A DNA stretch of 64,000 bases. Source: Lucinisca nassula (taxonomy: Eukaryota > Mollusca > Bivalvia > Lucinida > Lucinidae). The stretch spans positions 14,830,538-14,894,537 of the forward strand of contig OY757017.1 of NCBI GenBank assembly GCA_963580285.1. The letters run 5' to 3'. Shown here piece after piece: positions 22,123-31,899 of this stretch. Under the pieces are notes generated by a model. It made no database searches. It was not told where the DNA came from and worked only from the letters and a program-made list of their open reading frames with translations. The first letter of the stretch is position 1. Each line of letters opens with the position of its first letter. The translations under genes and the position numbers were made by a program.

Positions 22123-22215
22123 CTTCCAAGTCTTCATGAACTGATGTGTTACAATAAATATGTGAAGGAGGTTATTGCTGCCACACCTACTAGAACTTTG
22201 AAAACTATATCTCAG
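22123..22215 (+). CDS. Exon of the host HEAT/ARM-like gene (93 bp, phase 0-0)
   Basis: Acceptor TTGTTTTTTCCAG and donor TCTCAG|GTAGTG bound 31 codons (from LPSLHELMCYNKYVKEVI to TRTLKTISQ). An (ATC)n microsatellite at about 22068-22109 lies directly before the polypyrimidine tract. The frame follows on from 18674 without a split codon. The next exon (26760) begins SII in the same frame before its frameshift. Function is unknown. Confidence 0.7.
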
Positions 22216-22411
22216 GTAGTGTAACAAATGCAAATGCAAAAGCTACTCACACTTTTCCAGCAAAAATATTAACATACAAAACAACCTCATTATAACACTG
22301 TTCATTATAACACTGTTTTGAATATAACACAGTGTCAAGATGGATCCCAAAAATGTGAAGATAATACAGAAAAATGCCATTTTTTCAATATTATATATAC
22401 ATTTTGTTTCT

Positions 22412-22712
22412 TCCCCCGCCCATCGCGGCTTGGAGAAATAGATTGGGTTGCACGATGCTTCCACGCAGAGCTGATACCGACCGCACATGAGTACTGGTAA
22501 TCTGCTTAGAACGTCTAAGGATGCCCAGGAAAATTGCTGCGAGTCAGCCGGTGCATGCTTATAAACCCTATTGGTTTCATTGGGCGTCAGGGATTGAGAT
22601 GTCATTTCATCTCAATGTCAGGTAAAAGTCCCACAAAATTGGAAGCAACATCTCCAAAATGACCTAAATAGTGTTGATAGGGACGTTAAACCTCAGATCA
22701 AACAAACAAACA
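22412..22712 (+). mobile_element. SINE family R copy
   Basis: Head CCCGCCCATCGCGGCTTGG, body with CGCAGAGCTGATACCG and GAGTACTGGTAAT, tail GTTAAACCTCAGATC plus (AAAC)n. Confidence 0.7.
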
Positions 22713-22714
22713 AT

Positions 22715-22815
22715 ACATTTTTGTTTGGATTTAACAGAGTTGTTTAACTTACACGGTTTCTGCTTTGGACCCCATTAATAGTGACATAAAGAGGTTGTGG
22801 TGTATTTGCAATGTC
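22715..22815. repeat. Left arm of a long inverted pair with 24219-24306
   Basis: GTTGTTTAACTTACACGG through AAGAGGTTGTGGTGTA is the reverse complement of 24219-24306. It lies beside a SINE R copy, as its partner does, so a larger inverted-repeat element or a rearranged pair once spanned this interval. Confidence 0.5.
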
Positions 22816-22847
22816 GAATGATCAAATTTTTAATGATATGTTAACTA

Positions 22848-23159
22848 CACCTGTGGACACAAAACCGTTCAAACTTTCAATGAATCTCTTTGCATCAAGT
22901 TAGATTGACAAGCAAATGTCATTCATCAAATAATTCAAAAACTAGATCAAGCAATTGATTGGTCTCATTTGGAGTGACATCTGAGATGTATTTTGATTGA
23001 ACAGTGCAAGAGTCAGCAATGAATTGTACACCACCTTGTGTTTTGAATTTATTTCTGTCTGGCAGTTGACTGATAGGATGTTAGGATATATTGAATGATT
23101 TTTCAAGTCAGAATGAAATGAAGCTCACCAAAGTTTGAATGCTTTTGTGTCCACAGGTG
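22848..23159. mobile_element. TA-flanked MITE, CACCTGTGGACAC ends
   Basis: 312 bp starting CACCTGTGGACACAAAACCG and ending TTTTGTGTCCACAGGTG, flanked by TA (22846-22847, 23160-23161). The inverted repeats are about 30 bp. No coding frame. Confidence 0.75.
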
Positions 23160-23161
23160 TA

Positions 23162-23842
23162 ACAACATTATTAGTGTTAAACAACTGGTCCTTTCTCTGA
23201 ACCCTTTGGGCAGGCCTCATATTTTTCAGGCACGTGCAGGATTTCAGGCTTTTAGAGCTTGATTTTTTTCTTGATTTCAGGCTTTTAGATTCTGATTTTT
23301 GCGTATATAGTCTGTTTAAAAAACTATTTAACCCTTATTTCTGACTATAAGTCAACCAAATTACATTATATTTTCACAAACTCCATTACAAACAGTGTAG
23401 ATCCTGATCAGATGGCTTCTTCAGAAGCCATCTGATCAGGATCTACACTGTTTGCAAAGGTAATGTAGCTGTGTCTTGTTCAGCAGGATAAGGGATGAAG
23501 CTGCAAAATCGGGTCTTTCAGGCTTGGAAAAGCGTGGTCAGTAAGAGGCCTGTTTGGGGTTAATTAGAGAACAGAAGACAATCATTATTTTTTCTTACTT
23601 TTCAGAGGAGTTTTCTCTGTATTGTAATGAAAGGGAAATAAAAATATTTAAACTTTTAGAATATACCATATATATCAAGAATTTAGTAACACTTTGCTTT
23701 GGAAAATTAAAGGTGAACAAAGTTCTATAGCTTTATTAGAGCTTAATTATTGAAAAGATTTGATCTCTTGCATTTATCAAAATATACTAATATGCAAAAG
23801 TACATGTATCACATATTATCATCGCTGTTATTTAGTGGTTAA
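23162..23842. other. Intron sequence with a P-type hairpin
   Basis: A nearly perfect hairpin CAGTGTAGATCCTGATCAGA with its complement lies at 23393-23455. GGCTTTTAG is repeated near 23240-23300. Nothing else recognised. Confidence 0.45.
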
Positions 23843-24047
23843 CCTTTAACCTGCTGAATATTCAATTAAGCCACACTCATTTCTGACTTTGAACCAATCA
23901 GATTACTTGATGCAGCTTATTTCTACATATTCAAAAACTAAATGTCAAACTGTGTAGATCCTGATTAGATGGCTTCTTCAGAAGCCATCTGATCTGGATC
24001 TACACTGTTTGCAAAGATGGGGCTTGTCGCCTACAGCAGGGTAAAGG
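23843..24047 (+). mobile_element. TTAA MITE, family P1
   Basis: 205 bp between TTAA (23839-23842) and TTAA (24048-24051). It starts CCTTTAACCTGCTGAATATT, has the CTGTGTAGATCCTGATTAGA hairpin, and ends CTACAGCAGGGTAAAGG. Confidence 0.75.
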
Positions 24048-24218
24048 TTAATGTCTGGTCATAAAAATCATATGACCATACGTGTAATAACACATGATAA
24101 CTTGTGTGTAACATCCCAATGAACTTCTATGCTAATAAAATCAGATTTAAAATCCTTATATGATAAACACAATTTTACACTCGTGGTCATGAAATTTATG
24201 AAACTCGTCACAGGCTTG

Positions 24219-24306
24219 TACACCACAACCTCTTTATAACACTATTAACGGGGTCCAAAGCAGAAACCATGTAAGTTAAACAACTGTGTTATATCCAAAC
24301 AAAAAT
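24219..24306. repeat. Right arm of the inverted pair with 22715-22815
   Basis: TACACCACAACCTC to GTAAGTTAAACAACTGTG is the reverse complement of the left arm, with a few mismatches. Confidence 0.5.
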
Positions 24307-24606
24307 ACGGCCCCGCCCATCAGGGCTTGAAGAAATATATGGTCTGCATGATGCTTCGACGCAGAGCTGAAACCGACCGGCACACGAGTACTGGTAAACA
24401 GCTAAGACGATCTAAGCCTGCCCAGGCAAAGCGGTGCGAGTCAGTCCGTCCATGCTTATAAACACTATCCCTTTCATTGAGCGGCAGGGTTTGAGATGTG
24501 ATTTCATTTCAGTGTCGGGTAAAAGTCGCAAAAAATTGGAAGCAACGTCTCCAAAATGACCTTTACAGTGTTGACTGGGACGTTAAACCTCAAATCAAAC
24601 AAAACC
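24307..24606 (+). mobile_element. SINE family R copy
   Basis: Head GGCCCCGCCCATCAGGGC, body with CGCAGAGCTGAAACCG, tail GTTAAACCTCAAATCAAAC. Confidence 0.7.
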
Positions 24607-24630
24607 ACTAATCACCCTTATCCTGCTTAA

Positions 24631-24852
24631 CCCATTTAGTACCAGAAACCCCAAAATGGGTACCAGGGCAAACAATGCAGGCCCCGATCAGACACCACAG
24701 AAAGTGGCGTCTGATCAGGGCCTACACTGTTTGCGAACAGTAAAGCCATTTTCCAAACAAATTTTGAAGAAAAAAACAACCCCACACCCCTAAATTTTGA
24801 AATGGACTCCTGGTATACAATAGGAGGAAGATTCCATTTGGTGCAAAAAGGA
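24631..24852 (+). mobile_element. TTAA MITE, family P2
   Basis: Flanked by TTAA (24627-24630, 24853-24856). Starts CCCATTTAGTACCAGAAACC and ends GGAAGATTCCATTTGG...AAAGGA. The hairpin core is GCAGGCCCCGATCAGACACC type. It is longer than P1 (about 220 bp) and has different ends. Confidence 0.7.
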
Positions 24853-24869
24853 TTAATGAATTAGTTTTG

Positions 24870-25238
24870 CAACACCCATGTTTGACTATCAACCAATCAG
24901 ATTACTTTATTTTATGTATTCCATTAAATTTGCAAACTGAATGACTATGAATAAAAATCATGGTCAGATGGCTTCTTTAGAAGGTCAGATGGCTTCTTTA
25001 GAAGATCAAATGGCTACTTGAGAAGGTCAGATAGCTTCTTTAGAAGGTCAGATAGCTTCTTCAGAAGGTCAGATAGCTTCTTTAGAATGTCAGATGGCTT
25101 CTTTAGAAGATCAAATGGCTACTTGAGAAGGTCAGATAGCTTCTTTAGAATGTCAGATGGCTTCATTAGAAGATCAGATGGCTTCTTTAGAAGGTCAGAT
25201 GGCATCTTTAGAAGATCAGATGGCTTTTTATGCCCCCG
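24870..25238. repeat. 21-bp satellite grown from a P1-like MITE
   Basis: A P1-type left part (CAACCAATCAGATTAC, then ATGACTATGAATAAAAATC) runs into about 13 units of 21 bp close to AGAAGGTCAGATGGCTTCTTT. The unit equals the P1 hairpin arm. The multiple of three keeps a frame open with a seven-residue repeat (RRSDGFF), which I consider spurious. The array is broken by a large repeat and resumes at 32637. Confidence 0.7.
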
Positions 25239-26759
25239 CATCGGCATGATGCCGGGGGCATATAGTTTTTCGGTTTTTCGTACATGTGTACGTCCTTCTA
25301 TACATGTGTGTGTACGTATGAACGTACGTACGTGATCCTGTAACCTCAGGTTAAGGTTTTTATACCCCGCCACACGATAGTGGCGGAGTATTATGTTATA
25401 CCCTCCGGTGTCCGTCCGTATGTCTGTCCGTCCGCACTTCGTTTCCGATCGATAACTTGAGTATTTTTTCACGGATTTTGTTCTAATTTTGCATACATAT
25501 TGGTATCAGGGATGAGTGGTTTGGGATTGTTAATGGGCAAAATCCGTTAATTTTTAGCAGAGTTATTGCCCTTTTCAGTATCTGAAAAATGGTTTTTGGC
25601 CTTTAATTCCCTTACTATATGGAATATCTGGATGAAACTTCACAGATATATAGAGGACTAAACGGTTCATATTGTGGCCAAGGACTGCTACTCTGGCTGT
25701 TCCAGTTCTTGAGATATCTGCCCTTGACGTATTTAAAAAATGCATTTTAGACTGTAGTTCGTTTATCATTTACAATATCTTGCTGAAACTTCATAGATAT
25801 GTAGTAGATGAATTGTTATATACTATGGCAAAGGAACATGACTCTGGCTTTCCCAGCGATTGAGTTATCTGCCTTTGAAATATCTGAAAAATGGTTTTTG
25901 GCCTCTAGTTCTCTTACTATATGGAATATCTCGATGAAATTTCACAGATAAATAGAGAACTTAATGGTTCATATCGTGGCCAAGGACCGCTACTGTGGCT
26001 ATACCAGTTCTTGAGTTATCTGCCCTTGAAGTATTTAAAATGCATTTTAGACTGTAGTTCCTTTATTATTTACAATATCTTGCTGAAACTTCATAGATAT
26101 GTAGTAGATTAAATGTTACATACTGTGGCAAAGGAACATGACTCTGGCTTTCCCAGCAATTGAGTTATCTGCCCTTGAAATATATAAAAAAGGGATTTTG
26201 GCCTATAGTTCATTTATTATTTGAAATATATGGATAAAACTTCTACACCCTCTACTGTCTGTCTGTCTGTCTGTCCATCCATTTGTATGTCTGTCCATCT
26301 GTCTGTCTGTCCCTTTTCAGTATCTGAAAAATAGTTTTTGGCCTCTAGTTCCCTTACTATATGAAATATTTGGATTAAACTTTACAGATATATAGAGGAC
26401 TAAAGGGTACATATTGTGACCAAGGACCATATAGAGGAGTAAAGGGTACATATTGTGGCCAAGGACCACTTCTCTGGCTGTTCCAGTTCTTTAGTTATTT
26501 GCCCTTGATGTATTAAAAATCGATTTTAGACTCTAGTTCCTTTATTATTTGCAATATCTTGCTGAAATTTCATAGATGTACAGCAGACTAAATATTACAT
26601 ATTGTGGCAAAGGTACATGACTCTGGCTGTCCCTGCCCTTGATAAGTCTGAAAAATGGAATTTGTGTCTGTTGGTCAGTGCATACAAAACGGAATTTGTG
26701 TCTGTTGGTCACTGCATACTTAATGGAAATCCATCCAGCCATCTGTGTTTTATTTCCAG

Positions 26760-26812
26760 TCAATAATTTGAACATTCTTTGCTGAAGCTGCTGCTATCTA
26801 ATAGTGAAAAAG
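26760..26812 (+). pseudogene. Penultimate host exon carrying an apparent 1-base frameshift
   Basis: Acceptor TTTTATTTCCAG and donor AAAAAG|GTGAGA bound 53 bases. Read as they stand, all three frames stop. If one T of the run TTT at 26767-26769 is treated as extra, the exon reads SIIEHSLLKLLLSNSEK in phase with the 22123 exon. It then leaves one base that joins GA at 33007. The peptide continues the leucine-rich helical style. Either this is an assembly or sequencing error, or the allele is truncated after TISQSII. A direct splice from 22215 to 33007 is the alternative. No repeat resembling this exon was seen elsewhere. Confidence 0.55.
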
Positions 26813-27052
26813 GTGAGATAGTACATCTACCCATGCTAGAATTAATTTGTGGATTTTGTCCCTGTGAGAATGCCAAAAGATCACCCTGGTTGCCATTTAT
26901 GCTTAATCCTTTTGATTGAAGCCTAATCAACCTCACCCTTGTAATGTGCAGTAAAAGCCTAACCAAATAGATGCCTAAAATAAAGGCCCTTCTAAGTGGT
27001 TAACCAGTACTTAGTGCACATACTTCATGCCTGCCCTTCTTGAATCAGCGGA

Positions 27053-27222
27053 GTGAGTGAGTGAGTGAATTTTAGTTTTACGTCCCACCAACAGCTAAGG
27101 TCATACGGAGACGGGACCTCGGTTTAAAGACTCATCCGAAAGTCTGGAGAAGCCCGGGATCGATCCTGCGATCCCTGGTTTACAAGGCGAGTAGCGTAAC
27201 CACTGCACCACGGAGGCTTCTA
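27053..27222 (-). mobile_element. tRNA-headed SINE with 14-bp target duplication
   Basis: On the minus strand: head CCTCCGTGGTGCAGTGGTTA (A box), B box CAGGATCGATCCCGG, tail TGGGACGTAAAACTAAAATTC, then (ACTC)n. It is flanked by CTTGAATCAGCGGA at 27039-27052 and 27223-27236. It has inserted into another repeat whose intact version lies at 39590-39815. Confidence 0.85.
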
Positions 27223-27629
27223 CTTGAATCAGCGGAAGGAGCACAATGACCGTAGAAATTACTCATGATCAGTCTTCACGAAAGAATATAGTCAGACAGG
27301 CAGTACATTGAAAAACATGAAATTCTTACATGTACCACATAAAGTAACATGTTCCACAGCCATTTAAGGTAAATACTTGCCTCCATAATTTTCTAATAAT
27401 GTCAACTTATTGAGTTGCCTTCCCATCAAATGTCTGAAAAATGGATTTTTACATATGCTTCCTACATCTTCTAACAACTTCATCCACTCACATTAAGACA
27501 TTACACTTGCGGATCATATCTCTGCTATCCCCTTTCTAGTTATTTAGCCTTGATATATTTTCAAATTAGTTACATTGCTTAGCAGTGGCGGGGTATTATG
27601 CAGTGTCTGCGGTGCTTTTATTGTAACAG

Positions 27630-28484
27630 GTAAAGCCTGAACTTTTAGAACTCATATTTTCCTAACCATTTGATGGAACTGGTTCATCTTTGGTATGATG
27701 ATAGATATAGGTCCAAAGTTTTATTAAGCAATACCCCCACCCATGCCTGTGACCTCAAGGTCAAGGTCGCAGACTTAGAAATTTTCAATGCTAAAGACTA
27801 AGGTTAAGGTTTTTGTAACAGGTAGACCTGAACATTTTAGAACTCATATTTTCCAAACCATTTGATTGAATTGTTTCATATTTGGTATGATCATAGATAT
27901 AGATCCAAAGTTTTATTCAGCGATACCCCACCCATGCCCATGACCTCAAGGTCAAGGTCATGGACTTTGAAATTTTCCATATTAAAGACTCCAGTTAAGG
28001 TATTTGTACCTGGTAGAACCTGAAGTTTTATGATGGCTTTGGTTCACATGATGATAGATATAGGTACAATGTTTTATTCAGCAATACCCCCACCCATGCC
28101 TATGACCTCAAGGTCAAGATCGCAGACTTAGACAATTTTAATGTTAAAAATTTTAAAGAGCTCAAATTTTCCCACCATATAATGGATTTGGCTTATATTT
28201 GCTATGATAATAGATACAGGTCCAAATGTTTATTTGGCAATACCCCCACTCATGCCTATGGTTTCACGGTCAAGGTCACAGACTTAGAAATTTTAAATTA
28301 GATATTTTTTAGAGTTGATATTTTCCAAATCGTATGATGGATTGAGTTTATATTTGGTATGATGTTAAATACCTGTCCATTTTATACGGCGATACCCCCA
28401 CCCATGCCCATGAGCTCAAGGTCAAGGACACAGACTTGGAAATTTTAATTACATATTTTAAGAGTTTATATTTTCCAAATCGTT
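27630..28484. repeat. Tandem array of ~160-190-bp units with nuclear-receptor-like motifs (left part)
   Basis: About five units share TTGGTATGATGATAGATATA, CAATACCCCCACCCATGCC and CTCAAGGTCAAGGTC. The array continues at 31439-31850 after a SINE insertion. A related array lies at 59845-60640. The frames are not coding. Confidence 0.7.
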
Positions 28485-29099
28485 TGTTGAATTATTGTTT
28501 GTTTGTTTGATTTGAGGTTTAACATCCCCGTTAACACTGTAAAGGGAATGTTGCTTCCAATTTTGTGGGACTTTTACCCGACATTGAGATGAAATGACAT
28601 CTCAAGCCTTGTCACCCAATGAAACCAATAAGGTTTATTAGCATGGATTACTTTATGGATTATCAGATTACTTTATTTTATGTATTCCATTAAAGGACGG
28701 GTTACAGTTTAGCCATATTTGTGCCTACGATGGATCTTGATGAAACTTATATGCAATATAGTCCAACATATGCACGTTCATATGATAACAATATTTAATT
28801 AACCATGACATGTGCAGTCACGTGACTTCCGTTTTTTCTACAATTGGGGTAATTGTCAGTATTTGGTGATTTGCCAAAGTAATATGACATTTTTTAACAA
28901 TTAACCGCGTTAAAGCGTGCTAATCTACATGTCCATATCATAATCTATGTTTCTTGTATCCCGTGACAACATATTATGTACAGTATGTGCATAAGAAATT
29001 TATATTGTGTTGAAGTTTTATGTATTTAGTATAATATGTTAGAAGTGCTTAATAATACGGAATGTATTTTCGATTCTGAAATATATATAATTTAAATGT

Positions 29100-29880
29100 T
29101 GGCAGAAAGGCTAGAACAGTACAATATATCATTACAAAATACAGCAGATTTGATTGGATTTTGGTGACCTTGACCTTATTTTTCAAGGTCACAGCAACCC
29201 CAAAACAGTTATTTTTAAGCCAAAATGGCTTGTCTGCACTCTATCCCAATAACGAATTGATTAATTTTAATCAAACTTTTTATCATTACAGCATACCCGA
29301 TTTTTTATTAGATTTTGGTGACCTTAACATTTTTTTCAAGGTCACAGGCCCCCAAAAACGGTCAATTTTGGGCCAACAATGGCTTGTCTGCAATCTATCT
29401 CATTAAAGAATGACCAATTGTCGTCAAACTTGGTACAATATATCATATAACATATCGCAGATCGGGTATGATTTTGGTGACCTTGACCTTTTTCAAGGTC
29501 ACAGGCCCTCAAAGACAATCAATTTTGGGCCAAAAATAGCTTGGCTGTACTCTATCTCATTAATAAATTGCTTAATTTTAGTCAAACTTAGTACAATATA
29601 ACATTACAACATGACGCAGATTTGATTATATTTTATCGACCTTGACCTTTTTTCATGGTCACAGGCTCCCAAAAACAGACACTTTGGGACAAAAAAGGCT
29701 TGACTGCACAATTTCTCATAAACAAATTAATTAATTGCATTCAGACTTGGTATAATATACCATTACAACATACCGCAGATTTTATTAGATTTTGGTGACC
29801 TTGACTTTTTTTCAAGGTCACAGCCCCCCTCCCCCCCCCCCCCCCCCCCCCCCCAAAAAAAAAGTCAATATTAGGCCAAA
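29100..29880. repeat. ~158-bp tandem array with facing GTGACCTTGACC / AAGGTCAC motifs
   Basis: About five units start near 29163, 29318, 29476, 29635 and 29796. Each contains GGTGACCTTGACC, a short T-rich spacer, CAAGGTCACAGG, then TTTTGGGCCAAAAATGGC and TTGGTACAATATATCATTAC. The last unit carries a C-run of about 30 at 29826-29856, which makes the assembly length there doubtful. Confidence 0.7.
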
Positions 29881-29904
29881 AATGGCTAAGGATAACCCTT
29901 TCTA

Positions 29905-30160
29905 CAGCTTATTTAATGTCGCTACAGCTGGTTTCTCGGAATGTGTGGCGGCCGTAAAAAGTCTCCCTGCCCTACATCATAGTGTAGTTTTATATTTTCT
30001 TGTCCTTTTGGGATCATTGATTCCATTGTTGAATTTTGAAAATATTTTAGGGTCACTGACGAAGCCCAATTGGCCAAAACTAGCTAGTGTGGCCCAGAAA
30101 ACATGTACACACCATCTTTTCCAGTGCTGTGCTGTATTCCTTGCTTGCAAAGGATAACCC
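29905..30160. repeat. Dispersed repeat, third copy of the 16640-17065 unit
   Basis: Shares GTAAAAAGTCTCCCTGCCC, ATTGATTCCATTGTTGAA and CCAATTGGCCAAAACTAGC with 16860-17050, indicating that W's interior contains an older dispersed repeat. Confidence 0.5.
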
Positions 30161-31438
30161 TTTCTGCAACTTATTGTCTGCACTCTAAGGCCAAGGTCTC
30201 CCGAAACCTGTTCTTTTCGGGCCAATAATGGCTTATCTGTAACCTATTTCATTTAAGAATTTATGAACATCGGTAGAGCATTTAATTACAGTCTACCAAA
30301 TTTGTCTGGTGATTAGAGTTTTTTAATGACTGTTTGTTTTTTTAAGGTCAGAGGCTCCCACAAAAACTGTCAGCTTTTGACCAAAAATGGCAGGTTTGCA
30401 GCTTATATTTTGTTGACTTCAATCTAGTTATTAAAAGTCAAATGGGTGTTTAAGATACATTTATGGTGAGGTGACGTTGTTTTCCTCTGAAAACATTTTT
30501 ATTTATACCAGCATTCAGGGTACGTCTGCAGAAAATATGAAATGTTACATACTCTGTAAACAATATAAGACAGAAACTGGTAATGGAAGGTAAACATGAA
30601 TGTATGTCATACAAGTAACATGCACAGCATGTGACAGCAGTTACATGATAGTCCTTTAATTCATCAATGACAAGCATTCCTGTTTGTCCAGCAAGAAATG
30701 GTGGTCGTGCTCATACAGATGGCCAGCCACTGTCCTGTATATGTAGACTATATTGTCTTTTTCCTGTGCGAGTATGCACAGTACTTTGATTACATTGATT
30801 TTCTCACCTTATTTTATCGATAAAAGTTTATTTTTCAACATCCTCCACATCGTTAACCACCAAAACATCAGCATTTTTGAAAGCATTATTGTTTCTGAAA
30901 TAAAGTGGTGTGTAGTTTTCTCTGGTTAACAATGTGGACGACCGTGCAATTTTCCGTTGAACACCACAGGGGTCTTCACTTTTTCCATAGGCGCAATGTT
31001 ACACATGTCCAGTAGTGCATGTATTCAACCGGAAATTTTGTTACGAAAACGCATGCGGATGAAAAAGTAAATATTTGTCCAACAAACCAGAGATATTTGG
31101 TCACCTTATGAGTGTATTTTGATCAGTTTTTGTTGACTTCAAGAATTAGCTCTTTCAGTAGGCACTTTGCAATAGAAAACTGTAACCCGTCCTTTGCAAA
31201 CTGAATGACTATGAATAAAAATCATGGTCAGATGGCTTCTTTAGAAGATCAAATGGCTTGATATGAGATGAAATGACATTGAGATGAAAGCCTTGCACCG
31301 CGGTTCCTGGACAGGCTTAGATCCTCTAAGCGGTTTACCAGTACAAGTGTGCGGGCCGGATTCAGCTCTGCGTGGAAGCATTATGCAGCCCATAAATTTC
31401 TTCAAGCCCCTATGGCGGGGGCCGGGTATGTTGAATTA

Positions 31439-31850
31439 AGTTTATATGTTGAATTAAGTTTATATCTGGTATGATGATTGATACTGGTCCAATACCCCCA
31501 CCCATGGACGTGCCCTAAAGGTCAAGGTCACAGACAAAAAATTTTTATTTCAAGTTTATTAAGAGCTCATACTCACCAAACCATATAGATATGCTACATA
31601 TTTGGTATGATGATAGTTAAAGGTCCAAAGTTGTATATACCCCCACCCATGACCTCAAGGTCAAGGTCACATACTAAGTCTTATAATGCTTTTAAAGTTT
31701 TAGGGCTCATATTTATAGATTGGCTTCATATTTGGAATGATGATAGATACAGGTCCCAAGTCTCATTCAGCCATGCCACCGACCATGCCCATGATCTCAA
31801 CGTCAAGGTCACACACTTAGAAAATTTCGTTGCAACATGGATTTTCGGGG
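31439..31850. repeat. Tandem array with CTCAAGGTCAAGGTCAC (right part)
   Basis: Continuation of the 27630-28484 array after the SINE insertion, with three more CAAGGTCAAGGTCAC-type sites near 31518, 31655 and 31798. Confidence 0.65.
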
Positions 31851-31899
31851 TAAGGTGGGGCCCTGGGCCAGTGCATCTGTGTTGTCTGGACACATTTCT

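Larger units (their letters stand above)
25228..27622. repeat. Tandem-rich bivalve repeat blocks
   Basis: Starts with a palindrome TATGCCCCCGCATCGGC and complement (25228-25262), then CCCGCCACACGATAGTGGCG (25367 on). Diverged tandem units of roughly 350 bp follow, containing GATGAAACTTCACAGATATA, TTGTGGCCAAGGA and TTATCTGCCCTTGA. It ends near GCAGTGGCGGGGTATTATG at about 27600. Phrases like GTCTGTCTGTCTGTCTGTCC form a microsatellite at about 26258-26310. One host exon (26760) and a SINE lie within this span. Confidence 0.5.
28695..31192. mobile_element. Element W, GGACGGGTTACAGTTT inverted ends, no target duplication
   Basis: 2498 bp, starting GGACGGGTTACAGTTTAGCC and ending AAAACTGTAACCCGTCC. 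An exact empty site exists at about 24920-24945 (CCATTAAATTTGCAAACTG), showing insertion between AAA and TTT without loss or duplication. Its interior has a tandem array (29100-29880) and a dispersed repeat (29905-30160). About 30160-31190 shows nothing recognisable. No transposase is visible, so it is likely non-autonomous. Confidence 0.75.
28495..31428 (-). mobile_element. SINE family R copy, interrupted, with 10-bp target duplication
   Basis: The tail end (TTGTTTGTTTGTTTGATTTG) is at 28495 and the head end (GGCGGGGGCCGGGTA) at 31428. TGTTGAATTA is duplicated at 28485-28494 and 31429-31438. Inside, a P1-like fragment (28646-28694 plus 31193-31262) and element W (28695-31192) interrupt it. 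The duplication and (CAAA)n tail show that family R moves as a retroposon. Confidence 0.8.

Noticed and set aside
25018..25335. Open frame with RRSDGFF heptad repeats
   Set aside because: A product of the 21-bp satellite; same origin as the MITE hairpin.
29792..30157. 121-codon frame with a proline run
   Set aside because: It starts in a poly(C) tract of a tandem array and runs into a dispersed repeat.
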